A stretch of 12,097 nt of DNA from Prevotella sp. UBA2739 (GTDB lineage: Bacteria; Bacteroidota; Bacteroidia; Bacteroidales; Bacteroidaceae): contig DEJV01000056.1 of assembly GCA_002353525.1 (NCBI GenBank), positions 1-12,097 on the forward strand. Reading direction: 5' to 3'. Positions 1-5,408 of the stretch are shown here, piece by piece. A model generated the notes under the pieces. That model was not told the origin of the DNA. It worked only from the letters and a program-made list of their open reading frames with translations, and searched no databases. The translations under genes and the position numbers were made by a program. Numbering within the stretch: the first letter of the stretch is position 1; every line of letters begins with the position of its first letter.

Positions 1-29
1 GAAGTGCTCTACCACTGAGCTATTACAGC
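1..29 (-). tRNA. tRNA-Thr, 5' half only (window edge), probably anticodon GGT
   Basis: Read on the minus strand from 29 downward, the sequence has a 7-nt acceptor strand (GCTGTAA), a D-arm with AGCTCAGTGGTAGAGC, and the start of the anticodon stem, then runs off the window. The anticodon is not visible. Thr(GGT) is inferred from position: the order Thr(TGT)-Tyr-Gly-Thr(GGT) just ahead of tuf is conserved in many bacteria, and the three upstream tRNAs match it. Confidence 0.75.
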
Positions 30-39
30 ATACCGTTAG

Positions 40-112
40 AGCGGAAAACGGGGCTCAAACCCGCGACCCCCAGCTTGGAAGGCTAGTGCTCTATCAACTG
101 AGCTATTTCCGC
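40..112 (-). tRNA. tRNA-Gly (anticodon TCC)
   Basis: The minus strand gives a complete 73-nt cloverleaf. Acceptor strands GCGGAAA and TTTCCGC pair fully. The D-arm carries AGCTCAGTTGATAGAGC, the anticodon loop is CTTCCAA (anticodon TCC), and the T-loop contains GGTTTGAGCCC. CCA is not encoded after the discriminator base. It is the third tRNA of the operon. Confidence 0.96.
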
Positions 113-131
113 GTAAGAACCTCTACTGAAG

Positions 132-214
132 TGGGTGCTGATGGATTCGAACCACCGAAGTCGAAAGACAGCAGATTTACAGTCTGCCCCATTTGGCCAC
201 TCTGGAAAACACCC
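132..214 (-). tRNA. tRNA-Tyr (anticodon GTA)
   Basis: The minus strand gives an 83-nt class II tRNA with an extended variable arm, as expected for tRNA-Tyr. Acceptor strands are GGGTGTT and AGCACCC with one G-T pair, the anticodon loop contains CTGTAAA (GTA), and the T-arm contains GGTTCGAATCC. CCA is not encoded. It is the second tRNA of the operon. Confidence 0.96.
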
Positions 215-258
215 TTGTTCTTCAAACCACCCTTCGTTCTGTCCTCTTGTCTTGGCTG

Positions 259-332
259 AGCCTCTTGTCGGATTCGAACCAACGACCCCGAGATTACAAA
301 TCACGTGCTCTGGCCAACTGAGCTAAAGAGGC
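259..332 (-). tRNA. tRNA-Thr (anticodon TGT)
   Basis: The minus strand gives a 74-nt cloverleaf. Acceptor strands GCCTCTT and AAGAGGC pair fully, the D-arm has AGCTCAGTTGGCCAGAGC, the anticodon loop is TTTGTAA (TGT), and the T-arm contains GGTTCGAATCC. It is the promoter-proximal tRNA of the operon, about 50 nt from the -7 box. Confidence 0.96.
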
Positions 333-338
333 AAATCC

Positions 339-387
339 TTGCAGCCGTTCGGCTTAGCACTTAGGATGTGTTCTAAAACGGCTGCAA
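339..387 (-). promoter_or_regulatory. Leader inverted repeat between tRNA promoter and first tRNA
   Basis: Arms TTGCAGCCGTT (339-349) and AACGGCTGCAA (377-387) are perfect 11-bp inverted repeats. The distal arm overlaps the end of the -7 box and the predicted start site, and the proximal arm ends 7 nt before the tRNA. In RNA most of the stem would form a leader hairpin next to the mature tRNA 5' end. A role in processing or initiation is inference. Confidence 0.6.
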
Positions 388-416
388 AGATACGGCTTAT
401 TTTTTAAACCACCAAA
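385..416 (-). promoter_or_regulatory. Bacteroidetes-type promoter of the tRNA operon
   Basis: On the minus strand TATCTTTG (385-392) matches the Bacteroidetes -7 consensus TAnnTTTG exactly, and TTTG (413-416) lies exactly 20 nt upstream, the expected -33 spacing. Initiation near 378 would leave a leader of about 45 nt before tRNA-Thr. Confidence 0.85.
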
Positions 417-432
417 ATTTTTCGGGCTTTTT

Positions 433-732
433 TTACTTATTTCTTAATTTTTCCTTGAATTTTGTCAATTGTACCTTCATTGAGTCCACACATTGGTCTA
501 CTCCTTCCTCAAAAGTGTCGCATGTTTTATCCACGAACAAAGTGCTGCCAGGAACCGATACTGTCAGGCTTGTCTCCTTGTTCATGGCCGTTGCAGGCTT
601 CACTACTTTGAGCTGCACCTCCACCTTCTGTATATCCTCAAATGTTTTTTCCAACTTGGCGACCTTCTTTTCGATGAACGCCTCTAACTTCTCAGTAGCG
701 TCGAAGTGAATCGACTGAATCTTAATTTCCAT
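433..732 (-). CDS. hpf: Ribosome hibernation-promoting factor, short HPF/RaiA family
   Basis: This 99-residue protein belongs to the HPF/RaiA (sigma-54 modulation, YfiA) family, which binds the 30S decoding region and inactivates ribosomes in stationary phase or stress. The N-terminus starts with MEIKIQSIHFDAT and runs into a lysine-rich helix (about residues 16-30, EAFIEKKVAKLEKTF). The strand-helix pattern and basic C-terminus (KFKEKLRNK) fit the short form; the extra dimerisation domain of long HPF is absent. The gene follows xerC by about 30 nt and so is probably co-transcribed with it. It has a real Shine-Dalgarno, unlike its neighbours. The tRNA promoter lies just past its stop codon with no convincing terminator between, so read-through toward the tRNA-tuf operon is possible. 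Confidence 0.92.
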   Translation of the reverse strand: MEIKIQSIHFDATEKLEAFIEKKVAKLEKTFEDIQKVEVQLKVVKPATAMNKETSLTVSVPGSTLFVDKTCDTFEEGVDQCVDSMKVQLTKFKEKLRNK

Positions 733-736
733 AGTT

Positions 737-743
737 ACCTCCT
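737..743 (-). promoter_or_regulatory. Strong Shine-Dalgarno (AGGAGGT) ahead of hpf
   Basis: On the minus strand AGGAGGT lies 4 nt before the hpf ATG, matching the anti-Shine-Dalgarno at seven positions. No comparable motif precedes xerC, rpsU, hypD or mdh here, in line with the known tendency of Bacteroidetes not to use Shine-Dalgarno sequences. Confidence 0.75.
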
Positions 744-763
744 ATTTTTTAATAGTTAAAAGG

Positions 764-1663
764 TTATGCCCGTGGGTGGGCTTTCTCATAAACACGTTTC
801 AGCTGCTCGAACGTGGTATGCGTGTAGATCTCGGTTGTGGTGAGACTCTCGTGTCCCAGCAGCTTCTTTACACTTTCTAGTCCTGCATCATGATTCAGCA
901 TGGTGGTGGCGAAGGTGTGCCGTAGCACGTGCGGCGAGCGCTTCTTCAGTGTCGACACCTGCGCGAGGCGGGCCTTCACTATGTCGCGCACCTGCGGACT
1001 GGTCATCCGCTTGCCCTTGTTGTTTACGAACAAGGCCGTTGTCTGGCGCACGCCGAACGTGTTGTCTCTGATGTCCATGTAGCGCCGCAGACTTTCTTTC
1101 AGTTCCTCGCCAAACGGGATGATGCGCTGTTTGTTTCTTTTGCCCGTCACCTTCAGCTGGCAGTTTTCAAAGTCCACCATCGCGTCGTCCAGTCCCGTCA
1201 GCTCCGAGAGTCGGATGCCGGTGGTGTAGAACGTTATTATAATGGTACGCGCACGTACATCTTTATAATCATCCTCCTGCCAATGCATCTCGTCGAGCAG
1301 TTGGTCCATTTCCTTCTCCTTGACGAACTGTGGCAGCACCTTGGCCTTCTTCGGCCCCGTCACGCCGTGTGCGGGATCTCTCTGCACCATGCCTCGGGCG
1401 AGGGCAAAACGATAAAAGGAACGCAATGCGCTCAACCGCCTGTTGATTGATGTAGCATTGTTTCCTTTATCCATCATGTGCTCCATCCAGTCACGGATCA
1501 CATCAGAGTCTACCGACTCCCATGTTTGGGGCTCATGGTCTTCTGAATTTTTGAAGTACGACTCAAACGCCTTAAGGTCCTCGCCGTAGCTCTGCACGGT
1601 ACGTTCGGAGTAGTTCCGTTCATAACGCAGGTAGTTCAAAAAGTCATCTGTCGTCATAGTCAT
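764..1663 (-). CDS. xerC: Tyrosine recombinase XerC-type
   Basis: This 299-residue protein has the usual Xer length and layout: an N-terminal SAM-like core-binding domain (about 5-95) and a C-terminal catalytic domain (about 110-295). All catalytic residues are visible: R151 in TTGIRLSELTGL, K175 in VTGKRNKQR, H245 and R248 in HVLRHTFAT, H271 in LLGHESLTTT and the nucleophile Y280 in EIYTHTT. Xer recombinases resolve chromosome dimers at dif; many Bacteroidetes carry several Xer-like integrases, but this copy's place beside rpsU and hpf marks it as the conserved housekeeping gene. It has its own promoter in the gap after rpsU and probably co-transcribes hpf. An in-frame ATG two codons later is an alternative start. 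Whether it is functionally XerC or XerD cannot be fixed from sequence alone. Confidence 0.92.
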   Translation of the reverse strand: MTMTTDDFLNYLRYERNYSERTVQSYGEDLKAFESYFKNSEDHEPQTWESVDSDVIRDWMEHMMDKGNNATSINRRLSALRSFYRFALARGMVQRDPAHGVTGPKKAKVLPQFVKEKEMDQLLDEMHWQEDDYKDVRARTIIITFYTTGIRLSELTGLDDAMVDFENCQLKVTGKRNKQRIIPFGEELKESLRRYMDIRDNTFGVRQTTALFVNNKGKRMTSPQVRDIVKARLAQVSTLKKRSPHVLRHTFATTMLNHDAGLESVKKLLGHESLTTTEIYTHTTFEQLKRVYEKAHPRA

Positions 1664-1697
1664 CGCCGCTTCATCATGATCCTCATGTTTTCGTCAG

Positions 1698-1729
1698 CGA
1701 ATATACGGATTTTTATTTAAACTACCAAA
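1698..1729 (-). promoter_or_regulatory. Promoter of xerC-hpf
   Basis: On the minus strand TATATTCG (1698-1705, one mismatch to TAnnTTTG) is preceded at exactly 20 nt by TTTG (1726-1729). The spacing equals that of the tRNA promoter. It lies between the rpsU stop and the xerC start, giving a leader of roughly 25-30 nt. Confidence 0.65.
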
Positions 1730-1744
1730 TTTTCGAGGACATTT

Positions 1745-1939
1745 TTACAGTTCCTCGTTCTGGCGCAGCTTCTGTACATAGATAGCGTGCTCCATCTTGA
1801 GTCTCTTCAAAACAGATGGCTTGTCAAACTGCTGACGTGCGCGGAGTTCCTTCACGACACCTGTCTTCTCGAACTTTCTCTTGAATTTTTTGAGAGCTCT
1901 TTCGATGTTCTCGCCATCTTTTACTGGTACAATAATCAT
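1745..1939 (-). CDS. rpsU: 30S ribosomal protein bS21
   Basis: This 64-residue, highly basic protein matches bS21: it begins MIIVPVKDGENIERALKKFK and continues into the conserved helix with KFEKTGVVKELRARQQF. bS21 sits near the 3' end of 16S rRNA; in Bacteroidetes it helps hold the anti-Shine-Dalgarno in a pocket, which is thought to explain weak Shine-Dalgarno use in this phylum. The gene is first in the rpsU-xerC-hpf array and has its own promoter. No Shine-Dalgarno precedes its ATG; the leader is A/T-rich. Length is normal and the reading frame is intact. Confidence 0.96.
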   Translation of the reverse strand: MIIVPVKDGENIERALKKFKRKFEKTGVVKELRARQQFDKPSVLKRLKMEHAIYVQKLRQNEEL

Positions 1940-2006
1940 GCTTTTTGGTTTTTAATGTTTATGTTAAACTTATGTTATTTTTACGTGTAGTCACGATTTG
2001 CGGCTG

Positions 2007-2038
2007 CAAAGTTACACCTTTTTCGTGAAACAGCCAAG
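2007..2038 (-). promoter_or_regulatory. Promoter of rpsU
   Basis: On the minus strand TAACTTTG (2007-2014) fits TAnnTTTG exactly, and CTTG (2035-2038) lies 20 nt upstream. The leader to the rpsU ATG would be about 60 nt and A/T-rich. Confidence 0.75.
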
Positions 2039-2232
2039 TTTTTTCATTATTTTTTAGAAATGTAGGGGGCTAAATCTGCTTTTCTGAAGGAAATAAGAAG
2101 CATGTACCGCCTTTTTTATTCTAAATTCTTTCCTTATTCTCTATTTGCTTAACGACAACTCTTACAACATCAGCGACATATTACAGCGACGTCGTTGCTC
2201 ATACTAATTAGGAAACAAATTATTCTAATACC

Positions 2233-2420
2233 GGCCTGAAAGGCCAGCGAGCCCATAGCCCAGGGCAACACCCTGGGTTGATTGTACGGCACCTCCCTAT
2301 CGCCCAGTATGGGCAAAAGCTATACTATAGGAGAGAGCTTTTGCCCTTATAGGGCGTTTCACTTTCCACCAAATACCCAGGGTGTTGCCCTGGGCTATAC
2401 GCTCGTTGCCCCTTCGGGGC
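2233..2420. repeat. REPIN-like pair of inverted palindromic repeats
   Basis: Two copies of a bipartite palindromic unit face each other. The left unit has a short hairpin GGCCTGAAAGGCC (2233-2245) and a longer one CCCAGGGCAACACCCTGGG (2259-2277). The right unit is its reverse complement in order: CCCAGGG...CCCTGGG (2376-2394) then GCCCCTTCGGGGC (2408-2420). Between them GGGCAAAAGCT (2311-2321) pairs perfectly with AGCTTTTGCCC (2336-2346), and CCCTAT (2295-2300) with ATAGGG (2349-2354). The whole block could fold into one large symmetric structure, the layout of REP doublets mobilised by RAYT transposases. No transposase is in the window. A 74-codon open frame across it is a repeat artefact. 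Confidence 0.75.
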
Positions 2421-2447
2421 GTTACTGCCCAGAGATTCTGTTACATC

Positions 2448-2503
2448 CTCAATCCTCCATTCTCAATTCTCAATTCTCCATCCTCCATCCTCCATCTTCT
2501 ATT
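2448..2503. repeat. Heptamer tandem array (CTCMATY), about 8 copies
   Basis: Eight consecutive 7-bp units: CTCAATC, CTCCATT, CTCAATT, CTCAATT, CTCCATC, CTCCATC, CTCCATC and a degenerate TTCTATT. It is a pyrimidine-rich microsatellite with no coding content, 15 bp before the 23-bp array. Confidence 0.85.
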
Positions 2504-2518
2504 TAGGCCATTTTCTCA

Positions 2519-2656
2519 TTTGTTATGAAATTACACTTCAATTTGTTAGCAAATTACACATCAATTTCTTAAGAAATCGCACATCAATTTGTTAACAAAT
2601 CGCATCTTAATTTCTTAAGAAATCGCACTTTAATTTCTTAACAAATTGCATTCTGC
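2519..2656. repeat. Six 23-bp tandem units, each led by a 12-bp palindrome
   Basis: Unit starts are 2519, 2542, 2565, 2588, 2611 and 2634, an exact 23-bp period. Each opens with a palindrome or near-palindrome: TTTGTTATGAAA, TTTGTTAGCAAA, TTTCTTAAGAAA, TTTGTTAACAAA, TTTCTTAAGAAA, TTTCTTAACAAA, followed by an 11-bp linker of the form TYRCAYHWYAA in the first five units. It has no spacers and is not a CRISPR. Both strands are stop-rich in the linkers, so it is not coding. Confidence 0.9.
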
Positions 2657-2679
2657 CCTGTAAAGAGCCCCTTTTTCAG

Positions 2680-2711
2680 TTATCGTTCCCGTTATCGTTC
2701 CCGTTATCGTT
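2680..2711. repeat. 12-bp tandem repeat TTATCGTTCCCG, 2.7 copies
   Basis: TTATCGTTCCCG occurs at 2680-2691 and 2692-2703, followed by TTATCGTT at 2704-2711. The array opens with CAGTTATCGTT (2677-2687), a string that recurs at 3478-3488 in the hairpin after pepP, so the two may belong to one dispersed family. Confidence 0.75.
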
Positions 2712-2746
2712 AAAAAAAGACCCCTAACTTCACAGCCAGAGGTCTT
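2712..2746 (-). terminator. Rho-independent terminator (minus strand)
   Basis: On the minus strand AAGACC (from 2746-2741), an 18-nt loop and GGTCTT run straight into a T tract, giving seven consecutive Ts counting the stem's last two. The 6-bp stem is modest. No protein gene lies within 750 bp upstream on that strand, so it would end either read-through from pepP or a transcript from the structured block at 2829-2970. Confidence 0.5.
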
Positions 2747-2828
2747 CGAATGAATGTAGTATAATATTGAACTATAAAAATTTTATCTGAATTCACTTGC
2801 GTGAAATTCCTAAGAAATAGAATGCTTT

Positions 2829-2970
2829 AGAAAGACCGGGCAGTCATGGACGCACTGCCCGGCATGTCCCCCCAGGTTTACCACGCCTGGAATTCGCAGA
2901 CTTTAGGACATCTTTCTTTTCTTCTACTCCCACGACTTCTCGTCGTCCCACGAGCTCTTGTCGGTGGGAG
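2829..2970. other. Strongly structured block: three-way junction plus second hairpin domain (candidate ncRNA or element end)
   Basis: Nested complementary segments form a three-way junction. P1 pairs AGAAAG (2829-2834) with CTTTCT (2912-2917). P2 is CCGGGCAGT (2836-2844) with ACTGCCCGG (2854-2862). P3 pairs ATGTCC (2864-2869) with GGACAT (2906-2911) and encloses P4, CCAGG (2872-2876) with CCTGG (2886-2890). A second domain pairs CTCCCAC (2927-2933) with GTGGGAG (2964-2970), with an alternative inner hairpin ACGAC/GTCGT (2932-2946). I recognise no Rfam family. The strand is undetermined, though the terminator at 2712-2746 favours minus. A 134-codon open frame over it looks spurious. Confidence 0.55.
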
Positions 2971-3046
2971 CAACTTCATCTTGAGCATCAGCCTCATCCC
3001 TAGTGTCCGAATCTCCAACTGGTATTTAACAATCCGAAACACTCTT

Positions 3047-3124
3047 ATTTTGCAAAATTGTAGGCAATTATCAAAAAATTGCCCTCTAACATGTTGTAGG
3101 GACATACACAAGGTAAGTCCCTAC
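3047..3124. repeat. Cluster of three short palindromes
   Basis: ATTTTGCAAAAT (3047-3058) is a perfect 12-bp palindrome. GGCAATT (3063-3069) pairs with AATTGCC (3077-3083) across a 7-nt loop. GTAGGGAC (3096-3103) pairs with GTCCCTAC (3117-3124) across 13 nt. The last resembles dispersed GTAGGGAC-type palindromes seen in many bacterial genomes; that comparison is from memory. Confidence 0.6.
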
Positions 3125-3186
3125 GGTACGCACTTTGCTGCTGTTGGGCTTTTTCCCTTGCAGGGTGGGAGGGGGCATATACTATT

Positions 3187-3234
3187 AACCCAGGGTGTTG
3201 CCCTGGGCTATGTGTTCGTTGGTCTTTCAGACCG
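3187..3234. repeat. Third, single copy of the REP-like unit
   Basis: CCCAGGGTGTTGCCCTGGG (3189-3207), a linker resembling GCTATRYGYTCGTT, then hairpin GGTCTTTCAGACC (3221-3233). It has the same order and orientation as the right half of the 2233-2420 pair but no inverted partner nearby. Its variable hairpin keeps pairing with different bases. Confidence 0.75.
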
Positions 3235-3253
3235 TCTAAGTTTATCTTAATTT

Positions 3254-3409
3254 AAGTTTCGGATGTTATACATCCTTTATATCCGAAGGTACGTAGGTGC
3301 GTGGGTACGAGATTAGTCTCGCTCGCTGAGATATTTTGGAGCTGCTGATGACGGTGACAAGGGTATTCTCGTACCTTCGTACCCTCGCACCCTCGTACCT
3401 CCGAAACTT
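3254..3409 (+). repeat. MITE-like dispersed element, copy 1
   Basis: Outer inverted repeats AAGTTTCGGA (3254-3263) and TCCGAAACTT (3400-3409) are perfect over 10 bp. Inside are opposing octamer arrays: GGTACGTA, GGTGCGTG, GGTACGAG (3288-3311) against TCGTACCT, TCGTACCC, TCGCACCC, TCGTACCT (3369-3400). The core between them is shared with copy 2 at 5406-5526, which lies in the opposite orientation. ATCTTAATT flanks the element on both sides (3244-3252, 3416-3424), a possible 9-bp target duplication. It encodes no transposase. Confidence 0.7.
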
Positions 3410-3428
3410 CAATGAATCTTAATTGATT

Positions 3429-3503
3429 GATAACGTTCACGATAACTGCCTTGCGAAAAAAAATCAAGGTCGTAAGACAGTTATCGTTATCGTGAACGTT
3501 ATC
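3429..3503. repeat. Compound hairpin just after the pepP stop
   Basis: GATAACGTTCACGATAACTG (3429-3448) is matched by its reverse complement at 3478-3503, which carries an extra TTATCG inside. Within the loop CCTTG (3449-3453) pairs with CAAGG (3465-3469). It begins 6 bp past the pepP stop, so it would form the 3' end of the pepP transcript; no T tract follows, so intrinsic termination is unclear. Confidence 0.6.
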
Positions 3504-3509
3504 GTATGA

Positions 3510-5336
3510 TTACAGCGGACTGCAGGCGTCACGCAGCCAGTCGAGTTCTTCGCCTTCGAGGGTGGGGGAGAGACGGTCTAACACCATTTGGTGGTAATCG
3601 TTCAGCCACTGCACCTCCTCGGGGGTGAGCATCGAGCGGTCGATGGGGGTCTTGTCGATGGGACAGAGCGTCAGCGGCTCGAACTTCAGGAACCGGCCCA
3701 GCTCCGTCTCGAAGGCATCTACGATGAGCAGCGTGTTCTCCAGGCGCACCCCGAAGCGGTTGGGCAGGTAGACACCAGGCTCGTCGGTGACCGTCATGCC
3801 AGCCACCAGCGGTGCGGGCTTCCACTCCATGCGTATCTGGTGAGGCCCCTCGTGCACGTTGAGGTAGGTGCCCACGCCATGACCGGTGCCATGCAGATAG
3901 TTTAGTCCGTTTTTCCAAAGTGGCATACGGGCGATGGCATCAATCTGTGTGCCGCTGGCTCCCTCGGGGAAGATTGCGTTTTGCAGTTGCAGATGGGCCT
4001 TGAGCACCAGTGTGAAGATGCGCCGTTGCTCGTCGGTGACGGGTCCGAGGGCGATGGTGCGGGTGATGTCGGTGGTGCCGTCAAGATATTGTGCGCCGCT
4101 GTCGAGCAGCAAAAATCCCTCGGGACGCAGCGGGATGTCGGTCTCGGGTGTGGCCTCGTAGTGCACAATGGCGCCATGCTCCCCGTAGCCCGCAATGGTG
4201 TCGAACGAGATGCCGCGGAACAACGGCTGTTCGGCACGCAGGGCAGTGAGCCGCTCGTCGGCCGTGATCTCTGTCTGTCCGCCTTGCGCGACGGCGGGTT
4301 TCAGCCAGCAGAGGAATTTCACCATGGCGATGCCGTCGCGTAGCATCGCTTGTTTAAAACCCCGTATCTCGGTGGCATTCTTGACGGTTTTCATGCGTTT
4401 CACTGGCGACTCTTCCTCCACAATCTCCGTCTTCACGCAGTTGTTCATCTTGCCCTTATTGCGCACGGTCTCGTAGAGCGTGTAGTTCACCTCGTTGGGG
4501 TCGAGCAGGATGTTGTATTCGAAATACTCCCGCAGTCCGTTCTGCACCTGTTCGTAGTCGCCCACCTGTATGTTCTCGGCCTTCAGGTAGGCAGCAACCT
4601 CTGCCGGCAGCTTCACCTTATTTATATATAGGGTGACGGTCTTCTGGGTGATGAGCAGGTAGCTCACGAATACGGGGTTGCAGTGTACGTCGGTGCCCCG
4701 CAGGTTGAGTGTCCAGGCAATATCGTCGAGCGATGCCATGAGCATGCCGTCGGCATGTTGCTGGCGCAGTGTCTGCCGTATGCGGGCAATCTTGTCGCGT
4801 GTGCTCTCGCCGGCATATTGCAGGGGGTAGATTTCAACCGGGTTTTGCGGAATGGCGGGTCGGTTGGTCCATATCAGCCGCAGGGGGTCGAAGTTGGTGC
4901 GCAGCGTGAGTCCGTTCTCCTTGCGCAGCTCAGCCATCAGCTGCCGCACCTCGTTGGTAGCGCTCACCATGCCGTCGATGCCCACCTCCGTGCAGTCGTT
5001 GTAGAGCTGGCGGTTGTCGCCAATCTCACGTCCCAGCCACTGGGCAATGGTGGGTGTGCCCGGCATCTTGAGCTTCATAAGCTGGTAGCCGGTGCCCTTG
5101 AGCTGCTCTTCGGCGGCAATGAAGTAGCGCGAGTCGGTCCAGAGGGCAGCCGAGTGGAGGGTTACCACGGCGGTGCCTGCCGATCCGTTGAATCCTGAGA
5201 TAAACTCACGTCCCTTCCAGTGGTCGGGAATGTATTCGCCCTGATGAGGGTCGGTGCTGGGGAAGATGAATGCGGCAAGATGTTCGCGTCGCATCACTTC
5301 CCGAAGGTCTTCTAGTCGTTGGTTTACTGTAGTCAT
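3510..5336 (-). CDS. pepP: Aminopeptidase P, long (XPNPEP1-like) form, M24B
   Basis: This 608-residue metallopeptidase should remove the N-terminal residue from peptides with proline in second position. It has the three-domain layout of the long aminopeptidase P group: two creatinase-N-like domains (about 5-150 and 170-320) and a pita-bread catalytic domain (about 325-545), plus a C-terminal extension. The five dimanganese ligands are visible: D412 and D423 in LDSGAQYLDGTTDITRT, H486 in GTGHGVGTYLNVHEGPH, E519 in TVTDEPGVY and E533 in RLENT. The spacing (11, 63, 33, 14) nearly equals that of human cytosolic XPNPEP1. No signal peptide is seen, so it is probably cytoplasmic. It lies 202 nt after hypE on the same strand, with a MITE-like element in the gap and no recognisable promoter of its own. 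Read-through from the hyp operon is possible. Confidence 0.94.
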   Translation of the reverse strand: MTTVNQRLEDLREVMRREHLAAFIFPSTDPHQGEYIPDHWKGREFISGFNGSAGTAVVTLHSAALWTDSRYFIAAEEQLKGTGYQLMKLKMPGTPTIAQWLGREIGDNRQLYNDCTEVGIDGMVSATNEVRQLMAELRKENGLTLRTNFDPLRLIWTNRPAIPQNPVEIYPLQYAGESTRDKIARIRQTLRQQHADGMLMASLDDIAWTLNLRGTDVHCNPVFVSYLLITQKTVTLYINKVKLPAEVAAYLKAENIQVGDYEQVQNGLREYFEYNILLDPNEVNYTLYETVRNKGKMNNCVKTEIVEEESPVKRMKTVKNATEIRGFKQAMLRDGIAMVKFLCWLKPAVAQGGQTEITADERLTALRAEQPLFRGISFDTIAGYGEHGAIVHYEATPETDIPLRPEGFLLLDSGAQYLDGTTDITRTIALGPVTDEQRRIFTLVLKAHLQLQNAIFPEGASGTQIDAIARMPLWKNGLNYLHGTGHGVGTYLNVHEGPHQIRMEWKPAPLVAGMTVTDEPGVYLPNRFGVRLENTLLIVDAFETELGRFLKFEPLTLCPIDKTPIDRSMLTPEEVQWLNDYHQMVLDRLSPTLEGEELDWLRDACSPL

Positions 5337-5372
5337 ATTGTTTTAGATTTAAATCGTTGAAAATTCTTGGTG

Positions 5373-5408
5373 TGCGATTGGTTTCGAGGGTGCGATTGTT
5401 TTCGAGGG
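5373..5408. repeat. 18-bp tandem duplication
   Basis: TGCGATTGGTTTCGAGGG (5373-5390) is followed directly by TGCGATTGTTTTCGAGGG (5391-5408), differing at one base. It abuts and slightly overlaps the octamer arm of MITE-like copy 2, and may have grown by slippage from it. Confidence 0.85.

Noticed and set aside
83..326. Small open frames (63-73 codons) over the tRNA cluster
   Set aside because: They are translations of tRNA genes, recognisable by VGSNPTRG and VGFEPTT-type strings from T-arms.
2040..2232. Possible gene or RNA upstream of the rpsU promoter
   Set aside because: This A/T-rich stretch shows no open frame, no stable hairpin and no clear promoter; nothing can be supported.
2282..2506. 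A 74-codon plus-strand open frame
   Set aside because: It is the translation of the REPIN-like pair and heptamer array, with a repetitive tail and no domain.
2519..2656. CRISPR array
   Set aside because: The 23-bp units are directly adjacent with no unique spacers, and no cas gene is present.
2846..3250. A 134-codon plus-strand open frame in the repeat region
   Set aside because: It crosses the structured block, several palindromes and a REP-like unit; its tail (TQGVALGY) is simply the translated repeat. No family features.
3252..3467. A 71-codon minus-strand open frame over MITE-like copy 1
   Set aside because: It spans the element's octamer arms and part of the hairpin; the equivalent frame is not kept in copy 2.
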